Assembly: GCF_900105905.1 (NCBI RefSeq)
Contig: NZ_FNSV01000005.1
Span: 8,261,001-8,325,000, forward strand
Direction of reading: 5' to 3'
Length of the DNA stretch: 64,000 nt
Source: Rhodococcus koreensis
Lineage (GTDB): Bacteria > Actinomycetota > Actinomycetes > Mycobacteriales > Mycobacteriaceae
In this document: positions 34,113 through 43,252 of the stretch, one piece after another
How the letters are laid out: each line of letters begins with the position of its first letter
Numbering within the stretch: the stretch's first letter is position 1
Program-made: the position numbers and the translations under genes
Notes under the pieces: model-generated
What the model saw: the letters and a program-made list of their open reading frames with translations, nothing else
Database searches by the model: none
What the model was told of the DNA's origin: nothing

Positions 34113-35042
34113 TCAGTGGGACAGTTCGTCCCGCTTCGCCCTGGCCTTCTCGAGCGCGGTTTCCGCTTGCTTGCGGGCCCGCTTGCTCAGCACCTCACCG
34201 CGTTCTGCGGCGGTGCCTGCCCATTCGCCGCCCTTCTCGCGGGCGACCTCGGCCAGTTCCGGGCCGTGCTCCTTCGCCGCCTCGACGAGTTCCGCGCCGC
34301 GTTCGCGGGCGACGTCCGCCCACTCGGCGCCGTGTTCTTTCGCGACCTCTGCCCATTCTGCGCCGTGTTCTTTCGCGACCTCCGCCCATTCGGCGCCGCG
34401 ATCCGCCGCGACCTTCGCGAGTTCGGTGCCACGGTCTTTCGCGACCTCGAGGAGGCCGGACCCACGCTCGGCGGCCTCACCGGACAGGATGCGGGCGCGC
34501 TCCGACGCCGCGGCCAGGGCCTCTCCGATCTCGGGACCGTGATGGTCGTGACCGGAGCCGAGGGGCAGGGCCGCGGCCACGGTCTCCTGTGCGTGCCGGG
34601 CGGCGCGGCGTCCACGCCAGCCCAGTGAGGGCTTACCCTCGGTGTCGACGGCGGCGATGAGCAGTCCGCCGAGCAGGCTCACGTTCTTGAGGAACTGAGT
34701 GCGCTGAGCCGCCTTCTTCGCGGGGTCGGTCTCGTTCCAGAAGTCGTGCCCCACAACGGTAGTGGGCACGAGGCTGCCTGCGAGCGCGAGTGACGCGAGG
34801 CGCGGTGCCTTCCCGGTGGCGAGTAGCACTCCGCCGCCGATCTGCACGGCGGCGTTGATCTTGACCAACGTCTCCGGGTCGGACGGGATCTTCTGCGTGA
34901 CGGACCCGGGAAGCGCCTCGGTGGACTTGTCGATCAGTGGTGCGGCGGCCTGTGCTTTCTGCGCCGGATTTCGAAGTGCATCGATCCCTCCGCTGATGAA
35001 GATCGCGGACAGCAGTGGGCGAGCGATACGACGGACGAGCAT
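34113..35042 (-). CDS. DoxX-family membrane protein with nine C-terminal 11-residue helical repeats
   Basis: A 309-residue protein. Residues 1-140 are DoxX: RRIARPLLSAIFISGGIDAL, INAAVQIGGGVLLATGKAPR, LASLALAGSLVPTTVVGHDF, FLKNVSLLGGLLIAAVD, giving about four helices. After a basic and His-rich linker, residues 192-290 consist of nine 11-mers with consensus [ED][RH]GxELxEVAx, strongly amphipathic. A basic helix closes the protein. 11-residue periodicity is known from lipid-binding helices such as apolipoproteins and synuclein. DoxX proteins are linked to redox or membrane stress; the repeat tail is not part of the family core. Confidence 0.85.
   Translation of the reverse strand: MLVRRIARPLLSAIFISGGIDALRNPAQKAQAAAPLIDKSTEALPGSVTQKIPSDPETLVKINAAVQIGGGVLLATGKAPRLASLALAGSLVPTTVVGHDFWNETDPAKKAAQRTQFLKNVSLLGGLLIAAVDTEGKPSLGWRGRRAARHAQETVAAALPLGSGHDHHGPEIGEALAAASERARILSGEAAERGSGLLEVAKDRGTELAKVAADRGAEWAEVAKEHGAEWAEVAKEHGAEWADVARERGAELVEAAKEHGPELAEVAREKGGEWAGTAAERGEVLSKRARKQAETALEKARAKRDELSH
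34173..34469 (-). repeat. Nine tandem 33-bp units in the DoxX gene
   Basis: They encode residues 192-290. Units 4 and 5 (EHGAEWAEVAK and EHGAEWADVAR) are nearly identical, and outer units are more diverged, so the array grew by internal duplication. Confidence 0.85.
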
Positions 35043-35210
35043 TCCTGGCCTCCCAATCTCGAGTTCTCCCGTCTCACACTAACGAGAGTTCTGGGCAGTC
35101 GTCGGCGTATGACTGTGTTGCCGAACCGACGGTCCGCCCATTCACCAGTACCCAGGGAGGCCGATCGCCAATCGCGGACCGTGCGGTGCGTGATCGGCGA
35201 TCGGATGCGG

Positions 35211-35900
35211 TCACCAGCCGCGCTCGCGCCACTCCCCGAGGTGGGGGCGCTCGGCGCCGAGGGTGGTGTCGTCACCGTGGCCGGGGTAGACGACGGTGTC
35301 GTCGCCGTAGCGGCCGAAGAGCTTGGTTTCGACGTCGGTGAGCAGTGATGCGAACTTGCCCGCGTCGGCGGTCTTGCCGACGCCGCCGGGGAAGAGGGAG
35401 TCGCCGGTGAACAGGTGGGTGCGTCCGCCGCCTGCTTCGGTGAGTGCGAGCGCGACGGAGCCGGGGGTGTGGCCGGCGAGGTGAATCACGTCGAGGGTGA
35501 CCTCGCCGACGGTGACTGTGTCGCCGTCCTCGAGGAGGCGGTCGGGCCGGACGGGCAGTGCGTCGGCGTCGAGTGGATGGGCGGCGGTGTCCACGCGGGT
35601 GGCCGCCGCGACGTCCTCGAGCGCCAGCCAGTGGTCGCCGTGCTGGTGCGTGGTGACGATCAGGTCGAGCGACGGCGCGTGTTCGCCGATAAGTTGGTTG
35701 ACGCGGTCCGCCTCGTTGGCGGCGTCGATGAGGACGGATTTTCCGGTTGCGGAACAGACGACCAGGTACACGTTGTTGTCCATGGGGCCGACGGACATCT
35801 TCGTGATCGTGGCTCCCGGAACCGTGCGGCGCTGCGGCGCCGAACCGGGGGAGACGTGGCCGGTGTACGAGTCTTCTATCACCATGGGCTGCTCGGTCAT
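35211..35900 (-). CDS. MBL-fold metallo-hydrolase (glyoxalase II-like)
   Basis: A 229-residue metallo-beta-lactamase-fold protein. The zinc motif HxHxDH appears in IVTTHQHGDHWLALEDV, with further ligands in IHLAGHTPGSVAL, FTGDSLFPGGVGKT and VYPGHGDDTTLGAE. The set matches glyoxalase II/persulfide-dioxygenase-like hydrolases. In the mycobacterial order this is the Rv1637c position next to uvrA. The ATG at 35900 has TAGCCT seven bases upstream (leaderless type); the long in-frame upstream extension to 36185 runs into the uvrA gene and is rejected. Confidence 0.9.
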   Translation of the reverse strand: MTEQPMVIEDSYTGHVSPGSAPQRRTVPGATITKMSVGPMDNNVYLVVCSATGKSVLIDAANEADRVNQLIGEHAPSLDLIVTTHQHGDHWLALEDVAAATRVDTAAHPLDADALPVRPDRLLEDGDTVTVGEVTLDVIHLAGHTPGSVALALTEAGGGRTHLFTGDSLFPGGVGKTADAGKFASLLTDVETKLFGRYGDDTVVYPGHGDDTTLGAERPHLGEWRERGW

Positions 35901-36051
35901 GATGGGGAGGCTACCGTCGAATACAGGCAGGTGAGTGGCAGGGCGGCCATCCGTCCCCCAGAACGTGTCGGTGCCCCGGCTTACCATGGCACGGCCAGAG
36001 GGCTGAGCGTCCACGTGCGTCCTCGGCTGTCGAACAATGAAGGGACTTGGA

Positions 36052-39045
36052 GTGGCGGATCGCCTTATCGTGCGGGGTGCCCGTGAGCACAATCTGCGAG
36101 GGGTCGATCTCGATCTGCCCCGCGACAGCCTGATCGTGTTCACCGGGTTGTCGGGCTCGGGCAAGTCGAGTCTGGCGTTCGACACGATCTTCGCCGAGGG
36201 CCAGCGACGCTACGTCGAGTCGCTGTCGGCGTACGCGCGCCAGTTCCTCGGTCAGATGGACAAGCCCGACGTCGACTTCATCGAAGGTCTGTCGCCCGCG
36301 GTGTCCATCGACCAGAAGTCGACCAACCGGAACCCACGGTCGACGGTCGGCACCATCACCGAGGTCTACGACTACCTCCGTCTGCTCTATGCCCGGGCCG
36401 GCACCGCACACTGCCCGGTCTGTGGGGAGCAGATCGCGCGGCAGACGCCGCAGCAGATCGTCGACCAGGTTCTGGAGATGGAGGAAGGCACCCGCTTCCA
36501 GGTGCTCGCCCCCGTCGTGCGTACCCGCAAGGGTGAATTCGTCGATCTGTTCGACCAGCTCAACATGCAGGGCTACTCACGTGTGCGGGTCGACGGCGTG
36601 GTGTATCCGCTGTCCGAACCGCCCAAGCTCAAGAAGCAGGAGAAGCACGACATCGAGGTGGTCGTCGACCGCCTCACCGTCAAGGCCGGTTCCAAGCAGC
36701 GGCTCACCGATTCCGTCGAGACCGCGCTGCGGCTGGCGGAGGGCATCGTCGTCCTCGACTTCGTCGACCGCGAGGAGAATGCCGCAGACCGGGAGCGACG
36801 GTTCTCGGAGAAGCTGGCGTGCCCCAACGGCCACGCGCTGTCCATCGACGACCTCGAGCCCCGGTCGTTCTCCTTCAACTCCCCGTACGGTGCCTGCCCC
36901 GAGTGCACCGGCCTCGGAATCCGCAAGGAGGTCGACCCGGACCTCGTCGTTCCCGACCCCGAGTTGTCGCTCGAGGACGGGGCCATCGCGCCGTGGTCGA
37001 TGGGGCAGAGTTCCGAATACTTCGGTCGGCTGCTGTCCGGCCTCGGCGACATTCTCGGCTTCGACATGAAGACGCCGTGGAACAAGCTCCCGGCGAAGGC
37101 GCGTCGGGCGATCCTCGAGGGCAGTGAGGAGCAGGTCCACGTCCGCTACAAGAACCGGTACGGGCGTACCCGTTCCTACTACGCCGAGTTCGAGGGCGTC
37201 ATGCCGTTCCTGCACCGCAGGCTCGAGCAGACCGAGTCCGACCAGATGAAGGAACGCTACGACGGCTACATGCGGGACACCCCCTGTCCCGCGTGCGGGG
37301 GTGCGCGCCTGCGTCCCGAGATCCTGTCGGTCACGATCGCGAACGAGAAGTTCGGGATGAAGTCGATCGCCGAGGTCTGTGAACTGTCGATCTCCGATTG
37401 CGCCGACTTCCTGAACAGCCTCACGCTGGGCAGCCGCGAGGAGGCCATCGCCGGTCAGGTGCTCAAGGAGGTCCAGGCCCGACTCGGCTTCCTCCTCGAC
37501 GTCGGCCTCGAGTACCTCTCCCTCGCCCGCGCCGCCGGCACCCTGTCCGGTGGCGAGGCGCAGCGCATCCGTCTCGCCACCCAGATCGGCTCGGGTCTGG
37601 TCGGCGTGCTGTACGTGCTCGACGAGCCGTCGATCGGTCTGCACCAGCGCGACAACCGGCGTCTCATCGAGACCCTGACGCGCCTGCGCGACCTCGGGAA
37701 CACGCTGATCGTGGTCGAACACGACGAAGACACCATCCGCACGTCCGACTGGGTGGTCGACATCGGACCGCTCGCCGGCGAGCACGGCGGCAAGGTCGTC
37801 CACAGCGGGCCGTACCAGGAACTGCTCGACTGCGAGGAATCCCTCACCGGCGCCTACCTGTCGGGCCGCAGTCACATCGAGATTCCCGCGATCCGCCGTC
37901 CGGTCGATCGCAAGCGGCAGGTCACGGTCGTCGGCGCGCGCGAACACAACCTGGGCGGCATCGACGTCAGCTTCCCTCTGGGCGTGCTCACGTCGGTCAC
38001 CGGCGTGTCCGGGTCCGGTAAGTCGACGCTCGTCAACGACATCCTCGCGACGGTCATGGCGAATAAGCTCAACGGCGCGCGGCAGGTGCCCGGCAGGCAC
38101 ACCCGCATCAACGGGCTCGACCAGCTGGACAAGCTCGTGCAGGTCGACCAGTCGCCGATCGGCCGCACCCCGCGGTCCAACGCGGCCACCTACACCGGGG
38201 TGTTCGACAAGATCCGCACCCTGTTCGCCGCCACCACCGAGTCGAAGGTGCGCGGCTACCAGCCCGGCCGGTTCTCGTTCAACGTCAAGGGCGGCCGGTG
38301 CGAGGCCTGCTCCGGCGACGGCACGCTGAAGATCGAGATGAACTTCCTGCCCGATGTGTACGTGCCGTGCGAGGTCTGCCACGGTGCCCGGTACAACCGC
38401 GAGACGCTCGAGGTCCATTACAAGGGCAAGACCATCGCCGAGGTCCTGGACATGCCGATCGAGGAAGCCGCGGAATTCTTCGAGCCCATCACGTCGATCC
38501 ACCGCTACCTCAAGACCCTCGTCGAGGTCGGTCTCGGGTACGTGCGGCTCGGTCAGCCCGCGCCCACGCTGTCCGGTGGTGAGGCGCAGCGCGTGAAGCT
38601 CGCCGCCGAACTGCAGAAACGTTCGACGGGCCGCACGGTGTACATCCTCGACGAGCCCACGACGGGTCTGCACTTCGAGGACATCCGGAAGCTGCTCGGG
38701 GTCGTCAACGGGTTGGTCGACAAGGGCAACACGGTGATCGTGATCGAGCACAACCTCGATGTGATCAAGACGTCCGACTGGGTGGTCGACATGGGGCCGG
38801 AGGGTGGGTCCGGTGGCGGAACCGTCGTCGCGCAAGGCACCCCGGAGGACGTGGCGCAGGTTCCGGAGAGTTACACGGGACGGTTCCTCGAGAATGTCCT
38901 CGCGGTGCCGGCACCCGTTCCGGCGAAGTCGAAGGCAGTCAAGTCCTCGCCGACGCGGAAGTCCGCGTCGGCGAAGAAGACTGCCGCGGCCGCCACGGCG
39001 ACACCGCGTAAGCGGGCGCCGAAGAAGGCCGCAGCAGTCAGCTGA
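36052..39045 (+). CDS. uvrA: Excinuclease ABC subunit A
   Basis: A 997-residue protein. Two ABC modules have Walker A GLSGSGKSSLAFDTI (near 32) and GVSGSGKSTLVNDIL (near 655), signatures LSGGEAQRIRLATQ and LSGGEAQRVKLAAE, and zinc fingers with CPVCGE, CPECTGLG, CPACGGARLRPE and CEACSGDG...CEVCHG. It recognises DNA damage and loads UvrB. The GTG at 36052 (MADRLIVRGAREHNL) matches the usual N-terminus; an ATG at 36037 is in frame. The last 45 residues are a Lys/Ala/Pro-rich tail (SKAVKSSPTRKSASAKKTAA onward), beyond the normal UvrA end. Only a half LexA-like site precedes it. Confidence 0.96.
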   Translation: MADRLIVRGAREHNLRGVDLDLPRDSLIVFTGLSGSGKSSLAFDTIFAEGQRRYVESLSAYARQFLGQMDKPDVDFIEGLSPAVSIDQKSTNRNPRSTVGTITEVYDYLRLLYARAGTAHCPVCGEQIARQTPQQIVDQVLEMEEGTRFQVLAPVVRTRKGEFVDLFDQLNMQGYSRVRVDGVVYPLSEPPKLKKQEKHDIEVVVDRLTVKAGSKQRLTDSVETALRLAEGIVVLDFVDREENAADRERRFSEKLACPNGHALSIDDLEPRSFSFNSPYGACPECTGLGIRKEVDPDLVVPDPELSLEDGAIAPWSMGQSSEYFGRLLSGLGDILGFDMKTPWNKLPAKARRAILEGSEEQVHVRYKNRYGRTRSYYAEFEGVMPFLHRRLEQTESDQMKERYDGYMRDTPCPACGGARLRPEILSVTIANEKFGMKSIAEVCELSISDCADFLNSLTLGSREEAIAGQVLKEVQARLGFLLDVGLEYLSLARAAGTLSGGEAQRIRLATQIGSGLVGVLYVLDEPSIGLHQRDNRRLIETLTRLRDLGNTLIVVEHDEDTIRTSDWVVDIGPLAGEHGGKVVHSGPYQELLDCEESLTGAYLSGRSHIEIPAIRRPVDRKRQVTVVGAREHNLGGIDVSFPLGVLTSVTGVSGSGKSTLVNDILATVMANKLNGARQVPGRHTRINGLDQLDKLVQVDQSPIGRTPRSNAATYTGVFDKIRTLFAATTESKVRGYQPGRFSFNVKGGRCEACSGDGTLKIEMNFLPDVYVPCEVCHGARYNRETLEVHYKGKTIAEVLDMPIEEAAEFFEPITSIHRYLKTLVEVGLGYVRLGQPAPTLSGGEAQRVKLAAELQKRSTGRTVYILDEPTTGLHFEDIRKLLGVVNGLVDKGNTVIVIEHNLDVIKTSDWVVDMGPEGGSGGGTVVAQGTPEDVAQVPESYTGRFLENVLAVPAPVPAKSKAVKSSPTRKSASAKKTAAAATATPRKRAPKKAAAVS

Positions 39046-39051
39046 ATCCGG

Positions 39052-39798
39052 TCAGACTCTCGCGGCCGCGTCGATCGCGGTCGCGAGGTCTGCGGGCCGC
39101 GACCACATCGGCCAGTGTCCCGTCGGCAGATCGACGTAGTCGACCTTCGCGATCTGCGCGAGTTCGGCCGCCATCGGATGACCCGCTACGGCCATCTGCT
39201 GGATGACCTCCGACGGGAAACTGGTGCAGATCACCGTGGTCGGCACGTCCAGCCGCCTGCTGTCGGTGAGTTCGACCGTGTCCCTCGCAGGTCCGGCGGG
39301 CATGGGCACCGCCCGGTTGCGGAACGTGTCGAGCGTGTCGTCGTCGAGTCCGTCGAGACTGCTGCCTTCGGCCTCGAGTTCGGACCACGACGGCAACGGA
39401 ATCTCGGCGACCGCCGGGTCGAGATCGTCGCGCAGCGCGGTGCCGCTCTGCACTGGTCCCGAGTCGACGTAGACGATGCGGGCGAGTCGGTCGGGCACCC
39501 GATCGCTCACCGCGTACGCAACCGGCCCCGCGCCGCTGTGCGCCACGAGCACCACCCGCTCCGACGACGGTGTGTTCGTGATGGCCTCCGTGATCGCGGC
39601 GACGTGGTCGTTCAGCCGGACGCCGGTGCGGTCGCTGCCGGTGGAGTCGAGTCCCGGCAACGTCACCGCGGTGACGTGATGTCCCTGCCGGGTCAGGTCG
39701 GATTCCACTGCCTCCCAGGCCCAAGCGCCGAGCCAGAATCCGGGGACCAGAATGATGTGAGTGCCTGTGCTGCCGTGTACTTCGCTTGTCCGAGTCAT
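39052..39798 (-). CDS. Alpha/beta-fold hydrolase
   Basis: A 248-residue hydrolase. The oxyanion region is IILVPGFWLGAWAWE (near 16), the nucleophile elbow VVLVAHSGAGPVAYA (Ser near 86) and the late histidine DLPTGHWPMWSRP (near 226), with a plausible acid before it. It resembles the esterase/methylketone-synthase-like group often paired with its own regulator. The substrate is unknown. It is divergent from a WYL-type regulator, with a GGTGACA/TGTCACC palindrome in the gap. The ATG at 39798 is chosen over long upstream extensions that overlap the regulator. Confidence 0.86.
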   Translation of the reverse strand: MTRTSEVHGSTGTHIILVPGFWLGAWAWEAVESDLTRQGHHVTAVTLPGLDSTGSDRTGVRLNDHVAAITEAITNTPSSERVVLVAHSGAGPVAYAVSDRVPDRLARIVYVDSGPVQSGTALRDDLDPAVAEIPLPSWSELEAEGSSLDGLDDDTLDTFRNRAVPMPAGPARDTVELTDSRRLDVPTTVICTSFPSEVIQQMAVAGHPMAAELAQIAKVDYVDLPTGHWPMWSRPADLATAIDAAARV

Positions 39799-39820
39799 GA
39801 GACAAGAGTGAACCCGCAAC

Positions 39821-39840
39821 GGTGACATCAGCGTGTCACC
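39821..39840. promoter_or_regulatory. Palindrome between the hydrolase and WYL regulator genes
   Basis: GGTGACA (39821-39827) and TGTCACC (39834-39840) form a perfect 7-bp inverted repeat with a 6-bp spacer, in the 120-bp divergent promoter region. It is a candidate operator for the adjacent regulator. Confidence 0.55.
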
Positions 39841-39918
39841 GTATTCGTCACAGTCGCATAACGGAATCGGTCCGACGAGAATCGGGACATTGTCGTGGAC
39901 GTTCGGCAGACTGCCCTC

Positions 39919-40620
39919 ATGGACCGCCCCGCACGCCTCCACGCCCTGACGGAAGAATTGCGCCGCGCGGGTGACCGGGGCCGGACGGCAGAGCAGTTGG
40001 CGGCGCAATTCGAGGTGACGCCCCGCACGATCAAACGGGACATCGTCGTACTGCAGTCCTCGGGCGCCCCGATCCGGGCCACTGCCGGACCGGGTGGGGG
40101 ATACGGGATCATTGGGAACGGCACGTTGCCGCCGGTGAATTTCACTCCCGCTCAGGCGGTCTCGGTGGCTCTCGCCCTCACGGCCTTCCGTGATGCGCCG
40201 TTCGCGACCGACGGGCGGGCCGCGCTCGCCAAGCTGCTCGACGTGATGGACGCGGAGTCGAGGGAGCGGGTGGAGCAACTCGGCGGGAAGGTGTGGATCC
40301 GGCGAGAGACCACCGGAGGAAGTGCGGAACCCCGCATCCGACGCGTCGTCGAAGACGGTGTGCAGCGCGAACTGATGGTGTCCCTGCGGTACGTCGACCG
40401 GGACGGCGGCCGCACCGAGCGGGTCGTCGAACCGCACCTTCTCGCGCACACGCGGGGGTCGTGGTTCCTCGTCGCGTGGTGCCTGAGCCGGGCGGGTGTG
40501 CGCTGGTTCCGGTTGGACCGGGTCTCCGACGCCACCCTCACCGGCCGGTCGTTCGTCCCGCGCGATCCGGACCTCTTCGGCGAACCGCCTGCCGACGCGC
40601 GCACCGTGTTCGACCGGTGA
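39919..40620 (+). CDS. YafY-type regulator with helix-turn-helix and WYL domain
   Basis: A 233-residue protein. Residues 1-60 hold a DeoR-like winged helix (LHALTEELRRAGDRGRTAEQ, FEVTPRTIKRDIVVLQSSGA), then AGPGGGYGI. The WYL domain spans about 135-215 (ELMVSLRYVDRDGGRTERVV, then GSWFLVAWCLSRAGVRWFRL), ending with the usual DRV segment. WYL domains bind ligands, often nucleic acid or nucleotides. The ATG at 39919 is preferred to 39895. It is divergent from the hydrolase, so local control of that gene is likely. Confidence 0.9.
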   Translation: MDRPARLHALTEELRRAGDRGRTAEQLAAQFEVTPRTIKRDIVVLQSSGAPIRATAGPGGGYGIIGNGTLPPVNFTPAQAVSVALALTAFRDAPFATDGRAALAKLLDVMDAESRERVEQLGGKVWIRRETTGGSAEPRIRRVVEDGVQRELMVSLRYVDRDGGRTERVVEPHLLAHTRGSWFLVAWCLSRAGVRWFRLDRVSDATLTGRSFVPRDPDLFGEPPADARTVFDR

Positions 40621-40627
40621 GGGGCGA

Positions 40628-41041
40628 TCAGAGCGCGCGGGCGGCCGCCACGGATCGGTTCACCAGCGAGACGAGAACCGACTCGTCGACGTCGGCGAGT
40701 TTCTTGACGTAGAGGCAGCCCTTGCCGACCTTGTGCTTGCCGAGCGCGGCGAGTTCGGCCTCGTGCTCGGTGAAGTCGAGGGAGAGATACAGGGTGAGTG
40801 CCGCCGCCCGCGGCGAGAATCCGATCAGGGCGGTGTCGCCCTCGTGGCCGCTGGCGTACCGGTAGTGGCGGGAGCCGAATCCGACGATGCTGGTTCCCCA
40901 CATCGCGGCGGGCTCTCCCGTCGCGGCGGTGAGCAGTTCCACCAGTCGTGCGCTGTCGGCGCGCTTCACCGGGTCGACGACCGTGGCGAGAAACTCGTCG
41001 ACGCCGGCCGAAGTCTGCTCGGTCTTGTTGCGGCCCGCCAT
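40628..41041 (-). CDS. DUF1801 domain protein
   Basis: A 137-residue protein starting MAGRNKTEQTSAGVDEFLAT. Its DUF1801 (YdhG-like) fold has a pattern of DSARLVELLTAATGEPAAMW, GTSIVGFGSRHYRYASG, FSPRAAALTLYLSLDF and KHKVGKGCLYVKKLADVD. Family members resemble the SCP2/frataxin-like small domain; function is unknown. The ATG at 41041 is chosen because residues before it come from a repeated GC-rich tract between this gene and the DUF1844 gene. It is convergent with the WYL regulator, seven bases apart. Confidence 0.85.
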   Translation of the reverse strand: MAGRNKTEQTSAGVDEFLATVVDPVKRADSARLVELLTAATGEPAAMWGTSIVGFGSRHYRYASGHEGDTALIGFSPRAAALTLYLSLDFTEHEAELAALGKHKVGKGCLYVKKLADVDESVLVSLVNRSVAAARAL

Positions 41042-41075
41042 CTCAGTACCCCGCCATCTCGGTGCCTGCCGTCTC

Positions 41076-41459
41076 TCAGTACACCGGTCCGGTGTACTTC
41101 TCACCCGGACCCTTGCCGGGCTCGTCCGGGTGCGAAGACGCTTCGCGGAACGCGCGCTGCAGTGCCTGCAGGCCTTCGCGGATCGGCCCCGCGTGCGGTC
41201 CGAGGTACTCGATGGACGCGGTCACCAGGCCGGCGAGGGCCGTGATGACTCGTCGGGCCTCGTCGAGGTCGCGGTGGGGGCTGGAGTCGGGGTCGGCGTC
41301 GGACAGGCCGAGTTTCTCGGCTGCCGAACTCATGAGCATGACCGCGGCCCGGCTGATGACCTCGACCGAGGGAACGTCGGCCAGTTCCCGGACGTCGGTA
41401 TTCTGGTCACCGCCGCTCACGGTGCCGTCGTTCGGGGTGTCATCGATGTTGTCCGTCAT
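41076..41459 (-). CDS. DUF1844 domain protein
   Basis: A 127-residue protein. After an acidic N-terminus (MTDNIDDTPNDGTVSGGDQN) comes the DUF1844 core: VPSVEVISRAAVMLMSSAAE, DLDEARRVITALAGLVTASI and LGPHAGPIREGLQALQRAF, followed by a short tail with KYTGPVY. The family is helical, small and of unknown function, and in actinobacteria it is usually found next to infC, as here (divergent). The long gap beyond its start belongs to the infC leader. Confidence 0.88.
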   Translation of the reverse strand: MTDNIDDTPNDGTVSGGDQNTDVRELADVPSVEVISRAAVMLMSSAAEKLGLSDADPDSSPHRDLDEARRVITALAGLVTASIEYLGPHAGPIREGLQALQRAFREASSHPDEPGKGPGEKYTGPVY

Positions 41460-41556
41460 GCCCTAGAGGATTCCACCAGCGGCCGATGACATGGCGGCCA
41501 GGTGGCCGTGGGACGCAACGTCCCGGCATCGATTAGCTCGCGACGTGCGCAAATGT

Positions 41557-41860
41557 TACCCTTGGTGCAACGACCGCCTTCGGATTTGTCGGGGGCAGCA
41601 AGTGGAGTCCGACTCCCACCTCTGCGCGGCAGGTAAAACTGCAGCTCAGTGGTCCGGTCGCTCGGTCCGAGGTTACTCGGCTCGAGTTCCTCGAGTGTGA
41701 GGAGATGAGGGATCGGCGTGAGCCGTGAGTTCGTCTGATCGGTCGACATCGGGCCCCGCATGGTGAGAGTCATTCACCGCAGCGGGGCTTTTTTGTTGGG
41801 AATCCGGGCGTACGGGCTGCTGGCGGTCTCGAGACAAGACCGTTCAACCTAGGAGGCCCC
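41557..41860 (+). promoter_or_regulatory. infC promoter and structured leader
   Basis: The 401-bp stretch from the DUF1844 start to infC holds no credible gene. TACCCT at 41557-41562 is a good -10, placing the transcript start near 41570 and giving a leader of about 290 nt. Within it are a hairpin GTGGAGT-CCG-ACTCCCAC, a CTCGAG/CTCGAG inverted repeat and an intrinsic terminator (41753-41794). infC/L35/L20 operons in other phyla are autoregulated by L20 or IF3; here a terminator inside the leader suggests attenuation. The sensing element is not identified. Confidence 0.65.
41753..41794 (+). terminator. Intrinsic terminator within the infC leader (attenuator)
   Basis: GCCCCGC (41753-41759) pairs with GCGGGGC (41782-41788), and inner GGTGA/TCACC extends the stem. 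Six T follow (41789-41794). No upstream gene reads in this direction, so it can only act on the infC leader. Confidence 0.82.
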
Positions 41861-42508
<648 letters not shown>

Positions 42509-42565
42509 TCCGACTACACCAGCACGACCCGGATCACCGTCCGGATACAGAGAACTGAGGACTCC

Positions 42566-42760
42566 ATGCCCAAGTCGAAGACCCACAGCGGCACCGCGAA
42601 GCGATTCAAGGTGTCCGGCAGCGGAAAGATCCTGCGCCAGAAGGCCGGTCGCCGCCACCTGCTCGAGCACAAGGCCACCAAGGTGACCCGTCGCCTCGAT
42701 GGCGTGGCTGTCGTCAGCAAGGCTGACACTCCTCGCATCAAGCGCCTGCTCGACATCTGA
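42566..42760 (+). CDS. rpmI: 50S ribosomal protein L35
   Basis: A 64-residue basic protein: MPKSKTHSGTAKRFKVSGSG, then KILRQKAGRRHLLEHKATK and the ending DTPRIKRLLDI. This is the complete L35 pattern. GAGGACT lies five bases before the ATG. It follows infC by 57 bases in the infC-rpmI-rplT operon. Confidence 0.97.
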   Translation: MPKSKTHSGTAKRFKVSGSGKILRQKAGRRHLLEHKATKVTRRLDGVAVVSKADTPRIKRLLDI

Positions 42761-42824
42761 GTCGACACCCCTTTTACTGACCACCCGGGGCAGCTCACCG
42801 CCCCAAGATTGACAGGATTTTTCA

Positions 42825-43214
42825 GTGGCACGCGTAAAGAGGGCGGTAAACGCCCAGAAGAAGCGTCGTTCGATTCTCGAAGCCTCCAGCGGCTACCGCG
42901 GACAGCGCTCGCGCCTGTACCGCAAGGCCAAGGAACAGCAGCTCCACTCGCTGACCTACGCCTACCGTGACCGCCGTGCGCGCAAGGGCGACTTCCGCAA
43001 GCTGTGGATCACGCGTATCAACGCCGCTGCACGGGCGAACGACATCACGTACAACCGCCTGATCCAGGGTCTGCGTCTGGCCGAGATCGAGGTCGACCGT
43101 AAGAACCTCGCCGAGCTGGCAGTGTCCGACGCCGCGGCATTCGCCGGCCTCGTGGCCCTCGCCAAGGCAGCCCTTCCGGCTGACGTGAACGCTCCGGCCG
43201 GAGAAGCAGCCTGA
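42825..43214 (+). CDS. rplT: 50S ribosomal protein L20
   Basis: A 129-residue protein: [80 protein letters not shown]. It assembles early on 23S rRNA and in several bacteria represses its own operon through the leader. A GTG start with an AGGA about eight bases upstream. The C-terminus has an Ala-rich extension of roughly ten residues. Confidence 0.97.
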
Positions 43215-43252
43215 GTCTCGCACCCGGGCCTTTCGAGCCTCGGAAACGACCC

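Noticed and set aside
36030..36045. LexA (SOS) box upstream of uvrA
   Set aside because: Only the half-site TCGAAC is present; the second half GTTCGA is missing.
41042..41075. Repeated CCGCCATCTC tract between the DUF1801 and DUF1844 genes as a possible repeat element
   Set aside because: Only two or three short imperfect copies; likely local duplication around a start codon.
41491..41700. 69-codon frame in the infC leader
   Set aside because: No ribosome binding site, unusual composition (many Trp, Cys and Arg residues) and it overlaps predicted leader structure. A leader peptide seems unlikely.
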